This document shows, piece by piece, positions 1-17,432 of a DNA stretch of 64,000 bases (positions are counted from its first letter, which is position 1; the number at the start of each line of letters is the position of its first letter). The notes beneath the pieces are model-generated. The model was given only the letters and a program-made list of their open reading frames with translations, was not told the origin of the DNA and made no database searches. This DNA comes from Edaphochlamys debaryana (lineage: Eukaryota > Chlorophyta > Chlorophyceae > Chlamydomonadales). Position numbers and translations under genes: made by a program. The stretch is from contig JAEHOE010000101.1 of assembly GCA_016858145.1 (NCBI GenBank), forward strand, positions 310,001 through 374,000. Direction: 5' to 3'.

Positions 1-93
1 CGGCTGATCAAGGTGGTGGCCTCGCCCTGCCTGGCGGAGGCGGAGGCGTCCTTCCAGTGCTCGGGGCAGGGGGTGGTGGACCACAAGGACTAG
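1..93 (+). CDS. 3' end of a gene entering from the left (partial, function unknown)
   Basis: The first 30 codons are open from base 1 and end at TAG (91-93). The tail has mixed composition (RLIKVVASPCLAEAE..., ending GQGVVDHKD) and reads like real coding sequence rather than the low-complexity DNA that follows. The gene runs off the window, so neither family nor frame upstream can be checked. A TGTAA polyadenylation signal on the same strand at 761-765 would give it a 3' UTR of about 670 nt that overlaps the convergent acetyltransferase transcript. I do not recognise the protein. Confidence 0.5.
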   Translation, partial: RLIKVVASPCLAEAEASFQCSGQGVVDHKD

Positions 94-717
94 GGAGGGC
101 CGGCGGGCCCTTAACGTGCGGGGTGAACGGGTGTGTCACGGAGCATCACGGGGTACGACAACGGGCACGACAAGGTGGCGTGACGTGGGTCAGAGGAGGC
201 GCGGTGTCGCGCGGTGCGGTCTGGGCTGGGCTGGACCACAGGGACTGAGGACCGCGCAGCATTGCGAGCGAAGTGCCAGAGCAGCGGACGACTGCGATTC
301 ACAATTCGCGTGCGTGCGTGCGTGGGGCTTGCAAGGCGAGGCGGGCTTACTGAGGGAGGCATGCCGAGCGACGGTGAACAGTGGTGACAGTGCAGCCGGC
401 ACTGCTTCCGGGGTGGGAGTGGGGCCTGAGATGCGGGGTGGGGGCAGGCGCGTGGGGCCAGGGTGCAACGCCGGCGCCATCGCGCAACACGGCAAGCGGG
501 CGAGGGCGTGCGGGGCGCGCGGTACTGGGTATGGTGCAATTCATGATGCGTGCAACTGGCGCAAGAGTATGGGCACGCGCGCATGTGCAGGATGTGTCAT
601 GGGCCGAGCTGCAATAAGACCCGGATGCGTGCAGTGAATGGGCCACGCCGCGTAGACACGGCGTGCTTGTGTGGGGCCCAGGATACCATGGGACTGAACC
701 CAGGCGGCATCATTGCG

Positions 718-722
718 TTACA
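718..722 (-). terminator. TGTAA polyadenylation signal for the RimI-like gene
   Basis: TTACA on the + strand reads TGTAA on the minus strand, 190 nt after the TGA at 911. TGTAA is the usual poly(A) signal of chlorophycean green algae. Confidence 0.4.
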
Positions 723-760
723 CGGTCGGCTTGACATGCAAGCCACACGCAAGCCACGCT

Positions 761-765
761 TGTAA
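761..765 (+). terminator. TGTAA polyadenylation signal for the left-edge gene
   Basis: TGTAA lies 668 nt downstream of the TAG at 91-93, with no better copy in between on this strand. Confidence 0.3.
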
Positions 766-910
766 GCTGTGAAGACCCAGGCATGCGGCCATGTACGGTA
801 GCCCGCGGTACGTAAGCCCGGCGATCCGCCTTTCAGATACCTCCGCTATGCATCTCCGACGGATTCCCGCCTCGAGTTCCTCGGGGCACTGCCTCCCAGC
901 TGCCTCCGCC

Positions 911-2683
911 TCACGCCAGCGGCCCCGGCTCCCTCCGCATCACCAGCGAGTCGCTTCCGTCCGCGTTGTAGCGCTTGCGCCGGCCCACCTGGCAGCGGGG
1001 GAAAGGGGGCCGTAAAGGCGGAGCGTGCACAGGATGAGCCGGGGGACATGACGCCGAAGGTTTGTATGGTGGCTAACGTGTTGGCTGGCGGCTTGCACCG
1101 CCATTGCTGGCCCCTGCCGCACCTGTGCGAAGCCCAGCCGGCCGTACAGCGCCTGGGCGGCTGCGTTGTCGGCCCGGACCTCCAGGAAGGAGGGGAAGCG
1201 CTCGGCCCTGCGGGAGCGACGGTGGACGGAAGGGTGAGCGGAGGGCAACGCGCGACAACAGCAACAAACCTTTCCACCAATACCTTTGGGCTGCCCTCAG
1301 CCTGCGGCCCCCAAGCCGCACCCCACCCCTCGCCACACCGGCGGCCCCCGACTCACCTCAGCCACCTGAATCTCGGGTCCCCCAATCCCACCCCACATCC
1401 CAACCAAACCCAAGAAAAGGCAACCCTGCCCCCAGCGCTCGCCGCTCACCCCAGCCGCCGCAGCAGCTCTGCCGCCAGCGCCCGCCCCACGCCGCGGCCC
1501 CGGAGCTGGGGCGCCACCGCCAGGTTGGTGAGGGACACCTCGCCGCCCGCCTCGCACCCCGCCGCCAGCGCCGCCGCACGGCCCTCCCGGCCGGCCCCAA
1601 CGGTCGGACCTTCTCCTCCTGCTGCTCCCGCTGCTGCGGCCCCTGTTGTTGCTGCTGCTGCAGCTGCGGCGCCGGCCCCGCTGCGTCGTTCTGGCCCTAG
1701 CGAAGACGCAGCTGCGGGATCCGCATCCCGCGCTACTCCACCTGCGCCCGCCGCCGCTTGGGCAGGCTCCGCCGGCTGTGACGTGCCGCCAGCTGCGGGG
1801 TCTTCCGCTGTCCCCGAAGCCGCCGAGGGCGCTGCCTCGGGCCGGTCCATGCCCGGCCGCAGCACGCACAGCAGGACCAGGTTGGGCCCGTCGGGCCGCA
1901 GGTCGGACTGCGGCGCAAGGGCGAGGGCGTGGGGGCTTAGCCCTTGGTGCAGGGGCTGCCGAGGGCTGTACAGAAAGTCCAGGCACAGCCTGCCACAGCT
2001 AAGGACTTCACCGGTGGCCCCTACTCCCGTGGCGCTTCACAAACCCAAAGCCTGCTCGTCTTTCACGCCACGCACGCGCGCACCTGCCACACGCCCTCGC
2101 TCCAGCCCGATGAGCCGTCCGCCGCACACCCCGCATCCAGCGCCGCCAGAGCGGGCGCGTCCTCCGCCACCCCCCTCCGCAGCCCCGCCAGCACCCCTGC
2201 CGCCGCCGCCGTCGCTGCCGCTGCCGCTGCCGCTGCCGCTGCCGCTGCCGCTGCCGCTGCCGCGGGCGGCCCTGAGCCCTCCGCCACAGCCCCGGCCACC
2301 TCCGCCTCCTCCACTGCAGCTGTTGCAGGTGAGGGCCCCGAGCTGGCACCAGCGATTGTGCGGGTTCGAGGCACCGCGTGGGCACGTGCTAGGGCGAGGG
2401 CGGCGGCCCTGCAAGGGTCTCCACCGGTCCGGCAGCGCGGGGCGTGCGCTAGCGGCCGACCCCAGCCCGGGCTGCACAGTCGCTGCCGCAGCCTTGTGGC
2501 CGGCGGCCGGGCTGCTGTGCCGTTGGGAGTGGCTGCGGCTCGAAGGCCTGGGGCAGCGGAAACGGCTGCGGTCGGCGGGGCTGGCCGCCGGAGGGCGAAG
2601 ACGCCCGGGCGCTGGGACCGGCTCAGACCGGAGCCTCCATGCTGACAACAGGGTGCTGCGGCCCGGAGGCCCGTGTTCGCCAT
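911..2683 (-). CDS. Plastid RimI-type GNAT N-acetyltransferase
   Basis: Four exons on the minus strand, all GT-AG and in phase: 2084-2683, 1450-1907, 1123-1207, 911-988; about 406 residues. The protein should transfer acetyl from acetyl-CoA to protein N-termini (RimI acetylates ribosomal protein bS18). Visible GNAT elements are the motif-A strand and loop TNLAVAPQLRGRGVGRAL (Q/RxxGxG/A acetyl-CoA loop), motif B VRADNAAAQALYGRLGF across exon 3, and the RimI-like tail RRKRYNADGSDSLVM in exon 4. Start ATG 2683-2681 (MANTGLRAAAP...) opens an Arg/Ala/Ser-rich, acid-poor leader typical of a plastid transit peptide, followed by a run of about 18 Ala from a (CTGCCG)n tract. A long Ala/Gly-rich insert of roughly 100 residues splits the GNAT fold before motif A. 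Substrate is inferred; another plastid Nα- or Lys-acetyltransferase is possible. Confidence 0.8.
2205..2265. repeat. (CTGCCG)n microsatellite inside the acetyltransferase
   Basis: A hexanucleotide run read on the minus strand as poly-Ala in the N-terminal part of the GNAT protein. It lies outside the catalytic fold and is expected to vary in length between strains. Confidence 0.75.
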
Positions 2684-3142
2684 GGAGGCGTCAGCACGAG
2701 GGCTGTGAGGCGGCTGGGTTGCCGACGGGAGAGGCGGGGCTCCCGAACAGCTGAGGGGTGCTTCCAAACCCCCAGGGAGGAGGGCTTGGCGCGCCGAGCG
2801 ACTAGGGTTGCGTGATGCTGTCGTATGACGTCGTGGTACGCTCTAGGGGCGTGTGTGGTCCTAGTCGCTATTTGCTGGAAGTGGAGCGCCGAAGTGGGCC
2901 ACGCGATGGTCGCGGCTGTCGGAAGGGCTTGGGTCAGCCAAGACAGAGCAAGAGGGCGTGATCACAGTTGTATTTCTGGATGCTAACAGACAGTAAGGGC
3001 TGCCACCTGGGCGACCTGGCGCGAGCGGCTTGCATCCCGCCGCATCCGCGCTCCTGGTCTGCTGCGACACAGGGGACCTCGCCCTCACCTGCTCTTTCTT
3101 TCCGTTAGCGTTAGCTATCATTGCTGCGTAGTGCGAATCAAC
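2684..3142. promoter_or_regulatory. Divergent promoter region between the acetyltransferase and dapL
   Basis: These 459 bp separate two oppositely transcribed start codons (ATG at 2683 on - and 3143 on +). The sequence is less GC-rich and less repetitive than the flanking exons. I see no clear TATA box or ORF, so it presumably holds both 5' UTRs and a shared regulatory region for two plastid-protein genes. Confidence 0.4.
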
Positions 3143-8841
<5,699 letters not shown>

Positions 8842-9240
8842 AGTAACCGTTCGTAACCGTGACTGACAGCTGGGGAGGGCGGCGACGCTGCTGCGGGCGA
8901 GGGTGTGGAGGCGGGGCTTGTGGTTGCTGCGGAGGGCAGTGAGTGGGGCGGGCGAGGATGAGGAGGCGTGGGGTGGAGCGATGCGGGCCGAGTCGGAGGC
9001 GGAGGAAGCTCAGCCGGCGGGTGCTGGAGGCGGAGTACCGTCAATGTGGAGTTGGAGCTTTGGGCAAGGAAGTGGGGCGTGGCTGGATTGCGTGGGCATG
9101 GTGGGGCGGGGCCGCGAGAGCGCCGGCGGGCTGGCTGCACTCGCTGGGTGGGTGCCGAGGGACGGCCATCGGGAGGAGCCGGGAGGAGCGCTGCGGTGCT
9201 GCCCACAACGTACCCAGGCCCGCACAGCCACACACATACA

Positions 9241-9245
9241 TGTAA
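9241..9245 (+). terminator. dapL: TGTAA polyadenylation signal of dapL
   Basis: TGTAA is 400 nt after the dapL stop, in the context CATACATGTAAATGG. It is the only copy I found in the following kilobase on this strand. Confidence 0.55.
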
Positions 9246-9415
9246 ATGGGGCATGAATGACATGATGCTGAACCTCGAGCTTTCCGCCTGTGTGCCATGC
9301 ATGGAATAGGCGCGTGGCATCTAAGTGCCCGCCCCTTTACTCGGGGGTTTCTGCGCTCGGAGGGGCCGTGCAGCCTGCAGCATTCCAGGGGTCGGTGGGC
9401 ATAGCCCCCGTGTAG

Positions 9416-9738
9416 TTACATCAGTCCCGAGGCTTTCTAGGAGTACACGGAGCGGTACGCCCAGGCGATGTGGTTGGTGATGCGGCTGAGCACGGCTGCC
9501 ATAGTGTCCGGCTTGCTGTTGGTGTTGCTGGCGATGCAGCGTATCCAAGGATTCAGGGGCTGCAGGGGGGATGAGGAACGGAACGCAAAAAGCAAGGCCA
9601 GCAAAGTGCAATCCATGGCCACAACATCTCTGGCGAGGTTACCGGGGCCGCAGGACTGGGCCGTGCTGCAGGACGACGAGCACCTGCTGGCGGTCCTGGG
9701 CGTACCTGCGTCCAGTTCAGGACACGTTCTCGAACCAT
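9416..9738 (-). CDS. Terminal exons of an unidentified small (-) gene
   Basis: A minus-strand exon 9437-9559 starts after a clean pyrimidine tract plus CTGCAG acceptor and runs 40 codons to TAG. Its composition is typical of coding sequence (WIRCIASNTNSKPDTMAAV, ending RSVYS). A TGTAA signal lies immediately downstream (9416-9420 on -). Upstream, 9706-9738 gives MVRERVLNWTQ ending at CAG|GTACGC in the matching phase 0, so a two-exon ORF of 51 residues is possible. More likely further 5' exons exist between 9.7 and 10.5 kb that I could not place. I do not recognise the family. Confidence 0.35.
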
Positions 9739-9759
9739 GATCGCATGTGGTGGCTGTGG

Positions 9760-11252
9760 CCTGTAGTACACTGGCAAGGCTGCGGATTCTGACAGTACAT
9801 GTATGGGTATAGCGCTCTAGCCCCTGTGCAGTACGGGGGCAAGGCCACTAACAAGGCCTTCGCAACTGCGCAACGGCACAGGGCCCTGCTCCTTCCGTCC
9901 ACCCTTGATGTGGGGACGGTGGAGCACGGTATACACGCCCCTCCATCGTCCCGAAGGCCGAGCAGCGGTCGGGACGCCCAGGCGAGCCGCTGCGGCAATG
10001 ATTCGGTCAAGAGGCGGGGCGCGGGGCAAGAAGTGGGCACAGCCTGGCACAGGGGCCTGAGGGGTGCGCTTTGTCCGTTGCGGTGGCCCCCCTCGTACAC
10101 CGCGCGTACACCTGGTACAGTACACCCCGTGGTGTCGCTCCAAGGAAACGAGCACCTGCGGCGCTAAGTCAAGGGCTTAGACATGAAGGACTTCTTGCAT
10201 TGTGTGCATCACGCCCCGGGGCCGGGCAGGGTCGGGCACTCGTGCAAAAGTGGCGCGGGGGTGTCGGCGAGTACTCGCTTGGACGAAGCCACTTTTACGA
10301 AGCCCCGCTCTTGAGAGCACGGATAGCCACCATTCGCGTGACTTCAGTGCGAGACGGACCCGTTTTAGTCGAGGCCGGGGAAAAGCGCTTCTCGTAATTA
10401 TCGTGCCCCATGTGGGCGCTGACCCCAGATAATTTGGGCTGGACTCCAAAAGCTCCTGTTCTCGCTTATACTCTACTGACATCGGACACTACACATGACA
10501 AGCACGTCGCTAACGCTGCATAGTACACGCCTCTGAACTGCCATCCCGCGGCTGATGGGACACGGAAAGCACTCGCAAGCCGCGCTTTTCCTGCCACGCC
10601 AAGGCCTCTGAGGCAAATCTACAGGTAGGTGCCGGCGGAAGCCCGTAAACTCTCCTGCGGGGTGCAGGTCGCCTTCGTTGGTCGCCACCAAGCGAGTCTA
10701 GCCTTGTGCAACGGAGTTTGCTGGACTGGATGGACGGGGATGCCTGTCTAGCGTTACGCGTGCTGGTGAAGGACGCGGTGCAGGGCGGGGCCGCGCTACG
10801 GTCCCCATCGCTCGATTTGGCGGGAATCTCCTCGTGGCAAGAGGGCACGTTTCCCCATGCCGGGACTGCGGCAGACCTTCTACTTTTTCTGTCGCAACAG
10901 GATAATTAAGTCTCGTTCACTGTGCGCAGGCCACCATCTCGAGTCGGCCTTCGCCATCTAACCTGGCGAACTTGATAAGGCCCTGCGATGTCAACAACCA
11001 GCTCGCCGTTACACGTAGGGCATGAAGTGCTCGGGTAAGCAGTGTGGTGACCTCGACCTGGGCTGGGGGGGTTGCTGCACATCAGCAGAGCGCGTTGTTC
11101 TTGGTACGTCTGGCTTGCAGTCTATGGCGTGCGCCATACCATCTACAGTTGTGCGACCTATACGCTCGCTTAGTCTGGAAGCACTGGACATCAACGTCTC
11201 AACCGTCTCGGCCCCTTCGTCGACGCTACGTATTCTGTGCTGGTACCCGCAG
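9760..11252. other. No supported gene; possible 5' part of the left LRR copy
   Basis: Several short frames occur. One, from ATG at about 10728 to TAA at 10909 (MDGDACLALRVLV..., Leu-rich), could be an upstream exon, but no donor or phase ties it to the LRR exon at 11253. A short MKCSG|GTAAGC candidate first exon at 11022-11034 has the wrong phase for that exon. Confidence 0.3.
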
Positions 11253-13594
11253 GCACCCCCAGCTTGCCCGCGCGCTGGCGGAGTCGCGCAGCAGCGGGCG
11301 AGTAGTGATCGACCTCTCTGCGTCTACGCCCGCTGGTCTCAATTTTGGGGACGAGCCTACGCTGATATCTGCGGCCCTGGCTGCCCTCGCCGAGGCTGGG
11401 CACCCCCTGGCATCGCTAGCCCTGTTGGGTCTCTCCGAGCCCCTGCGGCTGCCCGAGCCTGCCACGCTCGCATTCCTCTGCTCATGCGGACTCTCGGAGC
11501 TCCAGCTGAGTGACGTCTCGGCCAAGCGGGCGGAGGCGGACGGCGCCGCCAACCTCCTGCGCCCGGCCCCGCCGACGTCGTCTGGGTCTGACTCGGACTG
11601 CGAAGGCGGCGGCCCCGTGGTCAGTCTGGCGGACTCCATCCGGACCCGTGGCTCGGCCATGCTTCGCTTCGCCGCGGCCCTGCCACAGCTCAAGCGCCTG
11701 ACGGCCTGCTCCGCGGCGTTCCCGGCAGCCCACGTATCCGCCCTGGCGGCGCTGTCGGGCCTCGAGGAGCTGAGCCTCTCCGGGGCCATGGAGTGCGCCC
11801 CAGGGCCTGGACCCACGCCGGGGAGGGGTGGGCCGTGCGGGCGCTCGCTGGCCTCCGCTGGGCGGCAGGGCCCGGCCGCTGTGGCGTCCGCCACCTACCA
11901 AGGCCTTCTGGCGGCCCTGCCCCGCCTCCGCCGCCTCGCCCTGCCCATGGCCCTGGCGAGCCAGGAGCCCTCGGCGGCGTACGGCACGCGCTGGGGCGCC
12001 CCAGCCGCTGCGTCATCGCTGTACGACAGCAGCGATGACGAGGACTGCGGCCCCGATCCGGGGCTGAGCTCGGGCTATACATCGGACGCCGGCGCGAGCT
12101 CCCTGCAGTGGACCTGGGGCGGCCTCACGGGGGGTGGAGGCAGCGGCGGCATCATGAGTGGCCTCTCGGGCTACAGCACGGACAGCGGGCTCGCCGCCCA
12201 GTCGACGGCCAGCCTGCGCGGCGATGCGGGCAGCCTGCTGGGAGCCGGGGGCTGGGGTGTCTTGACCGCACTGCGCCTGCATCACGAGGCGGAGAGCTGC
12301 CTCGCGTCCAGCTCTGCTGCGACCGGCTTGTGCGTCAGCCCGCTGCCACCCCCGCGCGTTCTGCTGTCGCGGAAGGCCTCGGAGGATGACTTCGCTGCCT
12401 GGGCCAGTTCTGCAGCTGACCTCGACACCGCGGCGGCCGCTGCGCAGACGCCCCGCAGCGGCACCCCGCCCTCGGCCCCGGCCTCTGCCCGCTCCCGCCC
12501 CGCCTGGCGCTTCCCTCCGGGCCTGGAGGAGATGACGCTGCCGCTCTGCGCCCTTAACACGCCGCTCTTCCACGCCCTGTGCTGCGAGTACGGCAGCGAC
12601 CGGTACGAGCACGGCGGGGTGTGCGGTACGGAGGCGTCGTACGGCGATGCGGCGGCCGACGGAGCTTCGCTGCCGTACGCCGGACTCAAGGCCCTGCACG
12701 TGACGTGTGCGCCTGGCTACTCGTCATGGGAGGGCTCGTTCCTCAAGGTGAGCCCGGCAAGACCCCAGACCGATCAGGGCCTTTCACATGTCATCGCCCA
12801 ATGCACTGTCCCAACGCCGCCAGCCCCGGCTGACCCCTGTTGCGTGGCCTGCCCGCATCCTGTCCCGCCCCTCCCTCCCCAGACTGAGGCCGACTTCGCG
12901 GCGCTCTCCCGCCTCACGGGCCTCGAGACGCTGCACCTGGCTCTGGAGCTGGGGGCGCCCGGGGGCCCCCGCCGCGAGACCCTGCTGAGAGCCGCCTTCG
13001 CCCGCCTCAGGGCCCTGCCCAACATCAGGGTGAGCATTGCGTGGGCAGCATGGGTCACCGACTCCATATTCTATCAAACCCAGCCGAGGAGCGTTGTGAG
13101 CACTGCCCCCTTTGATCCCTCGCTCCCGCCCTCCTTCCCGCCCCTTTCCCCCCTCCAGGAGCTGCGCATTTCCGAGACGCGGCTGCCGCTGTGCTTTACC
13201 GTCTGCAAGCCCCGCACCAGCGCACCGCCGCTCGCGCTGGCGGACGTGCTCGGGGCGCGGACGCCCGGGCCCCTGCCGGCCCTGCCTCCGTTGCCGCTTG
13301 CTCCGGCCCTTCCGCCCATGCCAACCCTCAGCCGCAGCGCCAGTCTGCCCTTCGCGCTTGCTCGGGGCAAGCTGAGCAGCTCCCTAACACAGCTGGCCCC
13401 TGGCCAGATCCAGAAGCCACCTGTGCAGGCATCCGGGCCGCCGCCCTCTGCAGCCCTGCAGCCCCTGCTGAGCTCTTGGCCGCGGCTGCAGCGTCTGACG
13501 TTCTTCAGCCAGGTAGTGGTGCGCGTGCCGGGGCCGGCAGGGGCGGACGGGGACAGGCTGGTGTTCCCCACGAGCATACGGGAGCTGGCGGGAG
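11253..13594 (+). repeat. Left arm of inverted gene duplication
   Basis: Nearly identical, introns included, to the reverse complement of 22604-25178. Similarity starts exactly at the 3' splice site CGCAG|GCAYCCCC and stops just after GGGAGG near the 3' end. Two internal blocks, in the low-complexity spacers, are completely different between the arms. Confidence 0.85.
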
Positions 13595-13602
13595 GTCAGT
13601 AA
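11253..13602 (+). CDS. LRR-like protein, left copy of an inverted gene pair
   Basis: Exons 11253-12747, 12883-13029 and 13159-13602. Both introns are GT-AG, phase 0, 135 and 129 nt, and happen to be stop-free. The ~694 visible residues contain irregular leucine-rich repeats (ATLAFLCSCGLSELQLSDV, LPQLKRLTACSAAFP, SALAALSGLEELSLSGAM, LAALPRLRRLALPMA, LPNIRELRISETRLPL, SSWPRLQRLTFFSQ) separated by long Ser/Gly/Pro-rich spacers with an acidic YDSSDDEDCGPD patch. This suggests a solenoid binding protein of the F-box/LRR or RNI type, but no F-box is visible. The first exon begins at an acceptor (ACCCGCAG|G), so a 5' part is missing or unplaced. The last residues (ELAGGQ) leave the homologous sequence, so the C-terminus may be truncated. 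The sister copy is at 22588-25178. Confidence 0.6.
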
Positions 13603-16600
13603 TAACGGCATGGCAACCCATGTCGGGACCTAAGCGTTTGGACCCCTAGATCGAAACCTTTTTATTATTACGGCGGCTTGCAAAGTCGCGCGTATCTTTT
13701 AGCGTCGGACGGGACCTGGCCGGGCCTGACCGTACCTTTAGCATTGGCCCCTTTCTAACCTAAACGAGCTTGCCCGGCGTCTCTCAAGGCGCCGTGCATT
13801 GACGTTTGCCGCGGTTTTTGCGCTGTGTTGTTGGTCTTGTGAAGCAGTGCTGTCTTCAATGTCGCCTGGCGTCTCAGGTGTCCTGAAAGTAGCCTACAGA
13901 CTGATGTTGCCGATACGCAACCGCACGCGTGCTCTGCGGTCGTGCTGCGCCGACTGGCCTCTGTTGTTTCGCCGTGGCAGTTTCGCAGGATTTGACGGGG
14001 CTGCTGTTTGCCCCTGCTGTGCTTGGTTTGCGTGGTTGTTTCAGGTCAGTTCAATCAGTTACAGTTGTGGAGCAAAACTGGATGACGTGCTTGGCGTAGC
14101 TACAACACCGTTGGTGACAGGGTGTCTGCTTCGTGCGGGCTGCAACGTATGACTGCATTATGCTTAGGGGATGGTTGCGTTTCGGGGACAGGCAGCACGT
14201 CAGCAAGGGCGTTATCAGGGGCCAGGGAGGGCTCCTGGGGTATGGGGCAAGGTGTGCGCATGTCAAAAAGATGCAACACCCCTTAAATGCATTACTAGCA
14301 TGCTGCGCACTTGGAACACGCATTATTTCCAGAGAAGTCAGGGAGTCGCAGGCGCTCCATCGCTGCGTACGGCCCAGGTAGCGGTTTTACCTTGTGGGCA
14401 TGAGAGGGCCTAAGGGCCTACGCCCAGAGCGGAGGGACGAGGTTTTCATAAGCGCCGCCGGTTTGGTTTTGGAAATAGCCTTTAATGCGCTTACTAAACA
14501 GCGCAGGGTTTGCGATTCGGCCCCATATGGTTGCAGTTGGCGGGTTCTCGGCACGAGTGTTTCCTTGAGAAGCCGGGGGAGGGGTCACAAGCGATGCGCT
14601 GGTTTTGGTGTGCTGCGGCGCCGATGCGTGCTTGGCGCAGACGTTAGAGGCCCCTGTGAGCAGTACAAGGTAACGCGGAGGGGGTCAGTCGTTGACTTTC
14701 GAGTTGGTGATTCCCCCTATTCATTGCGGTACGTGGTTATGCATGTGCGGATCAGGATGGACGCAGCAGGTTGGGTGGACGGGCGGTGCAGGTCGAGGGA
14801 TGCGTGAGTATGAAAGTGAGAGCCGACTGGCATTTGTTTCGGGCAGGCTTGGGGGCTTGATGCCCCTCGCTTGGCCCCGCCAGACCCATCCATTCATGCA
14901 CCGGTTTTAGCATGAGGCAAGTTGAGTACCTTACAGAACGCGCTTAGAAGTCCCTGTGTGATCAGGAGCCCTAGGGTTTCGGTTGTATTTGAAGACGGCT
15001 GTGTTGAGCTGGTCACGAGGAACGCCATCACGATCCCTGATGCGGCTGCTAATTCGCACTGCTCAGGTTAGCGTTGTTGCCATGGACGTATGCGGAGGGT
15101 ACGGCACATAGCATTTGCAATCGTTTCGAGGCTGTCCCGATGAGGGTCACGCCTTTGATGTTGGTTATCTGGCCCTCTATGGCCTTCAGTTGGGTACAGG
15201 CGGTGTTGCCGTACGGTTAGGTTTTGTCGTACAGAGAGGGTGCCGCTTCGGTGTGCCCTTGGCTGGTAGTTGCGTTGGTGCCGCAGGGTGTTGCGGCCCT
15301 CCCTGATTCCCGGACGGCACTGGCTGCTTGTGCAGCTAGTCCCCCCCAGGATGGTTGTACCGTATACTGGATAAATACTTGACTCCCCGCTAGGGGGAAG
15401 CTGCTCTACATACCCCTTACCGAGCGCCGCACGAGGGCTCGGGGGCGCTGAGCTCTTGCTGAAGGATTGCCTGCCAACAGTAGCGGTTGGCAGGGCGCAG
15501 CCATGTAGACGCTTGCGTGAACTTTGGGGCAGCAATGGGGTTTGTCGTTGCGTTGTCTGCTATCATCCTGTCCATTGCCGTGTGAGCCGGCTCAGTTCTG
15601 AGAAGTCCTACAACTGGGGGAGACGAGTCCTGCGGCTCAGTGGCTTATCCATCGATATTGATGGGAAAGCTGGGAGTCGGAAGGACCTATCCACCTGTGT
15701 TTGGAACGCATTGACGTTGCTAGCCTCCGTTGCGCTTTGTTGCGCTGTTGGAAGAGCCGGTGGGCAAACATGCTGTCGATGTCTTGGTGTGTTGATGTTC
15801 CTGGGACAGTCACCCTTGTTGGCTTCGACGGAGGGGTGATCGGGGTTGCGCAAGGATGAGGCAAGCCGAGGGTTGTGCCGCGCACAAGCCTCGGGGCGGA
15901 ATGAGGGAGAGAGACACTGGCCGGTTGGGGCGGACACGTAAGGAGGGGTGGAGGTGTAACGCGCTGGACGCCATACGGCTAACTGTCCTGCTTCGACAGG
16001 CTGTCCCGGCCCCAAATCGGCACGCACATGCGAGCAGGCCTCCCTCAGTGCCTGAAGCCAGCCCTGACAGCCGTGACAGGTGTACCGATGCCAACGTCTG
16101 GCTCAGGAAACACGGCTTCAGCTGGCAGCCAGAGCATTCGCCAGTCGCCAGACTCGCCACACGCTTGCGGACGTCCTCAGGGCGCCCGGTGAGGCTCTAC
16201 CCCGCCTGAAACCCTACTGGTCTTTACAGCTGCCCCCCCTTGCCATATCAAGCCAAGGCGTTAGTCCCCGCCCTAGACACCCGTTGACCTCGCATATCAG
16301 TGTGCCGGGATCCTTGGGATGCGGCCGTTGCTGTTCCTCTGTGCTACAGGCTGTCATAATTGGAATGACATGCGTCTGGTGTGGCCTCCGACACATGCTA
16401 GGCAGAGGCAGGGCCTCACGACTGCTGCTTGGGGCCCGGCACGCTGTGACCTCCGTTTAGGGCGCACTTGCACCTTACAGACTGACCTGCACCGGTACCC
16501 ACCGGCATCAGGTGGCCTCGGTCCTGCCCAATACTGCTTACTTCGGGCCGAAGCATAAGAGAACAACAAACACCTCAGGCAATCAAAGAGAAACTGCAAC

Positions 16601-16855
16601 TGCGTGGACGAGGAGCACTTGTCACAAGAGCCTTAGCAGCAGCCATACGCTCCCCGGGCCACTAGTAAAGAACCTTCCCAACACACGCAAACGGGCAACC
16701 CAACTGCCAACGAAGCAGGCCTTCGACGTTCGCCCCAACCTACAAAAGCAGTTCAGCATAGCCCACAGCATTGGCTAGAGCCCCAAGTCGATTGGAGTGC
16801 TCACACAGTGCAGAAGCTTGCCTCATGCTTGCAACACACGACCCCACTGGAGGCA
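13603..16855. other. 3.2 kb with no supported gene
   Basis: Lower GC than its surroundings. Only short frames occur, none with coding-like composition or paired splice sites. It forms the left spacer between the LRR copy and the foldback element. Confidence 0.5.
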
Positions 16856-17032
16856 GGTACCGTACTACAAGTGTGGGCTGCTAGCATGCTAGCAGTAAAA
16901 ACGCTCTCCCCAGGCTCCCAGCATGCTAGCTAGCTAGCATGCTAGCAGCCCACACTTGCGCACGCCGGCCGCCAACCCCGCATACGAGCCCGCCTCTTGG
17001 TACTCTTGTAACCTGCTGTCGTACAGTGTCGT
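16856..17032 (+). repeat. Left terminal inverted repeat
   Basis: Matches the reverse complement of 20175-20351. Contains two GCTAGCATGCTAGC palindromes flanking a GTAAAAACGCTCTCCCC core and ends at ACAGTGTCGT. Confidence 0.85.
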
Positions 17033-17432
17033 ACAGCACAGGGCGAGTGATATGACCGCGTGGATTTTGGACCTTGCTGGCGAAGGTCGGCGCCGTGAGA
17101 TATGAATGGTATCTTCCTACAACCTGCAAGGCTCCACTGGTGTACGTCCGCGTGGACGGCGACCGCCTGCGTGAGATGCAACATTTGCAGTAATGCTGAA
17201 GCGGTGAGCTCACGGCCTTATTGCGGCTCAGACACATCGCATTGGGTCCGAAGTAGTGGTGAAGGGGCGGAGCACGCTCCCTTCCCTGGAGCACGCTCCC
17301 TTCCCTTGTCAGTACGCAACCCGTCCCCCCCTGCCCTGGCCTGCCCGCACTGACGCTTTGTCTTGTGCTGCCGCCCCGCGCACTCCGCCCCACAGCTCAG
17401 ACCCACAGTGCTCGTCATTACGGCCAGGCGAC

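Larger units (their letters stand above)
94..910. other. Convergent 3'-UTR interval, no gene seen
   Basis: About 800 bp between the stop of the partial (+) gene and the stop of the (-) acetyltransferase. It contains two oppositely oriented TGTAA signals: 761-765 on + and 718-722 on - (TTACA on +). The two transcripts therefore probably overlap by a few tens of bases. A second copy of the motif GGACCACA(A/G)GGACT occurs at about 230-245, resembling the end of the upstream gene; no coding continuation follows it. Confidence 0.45.
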
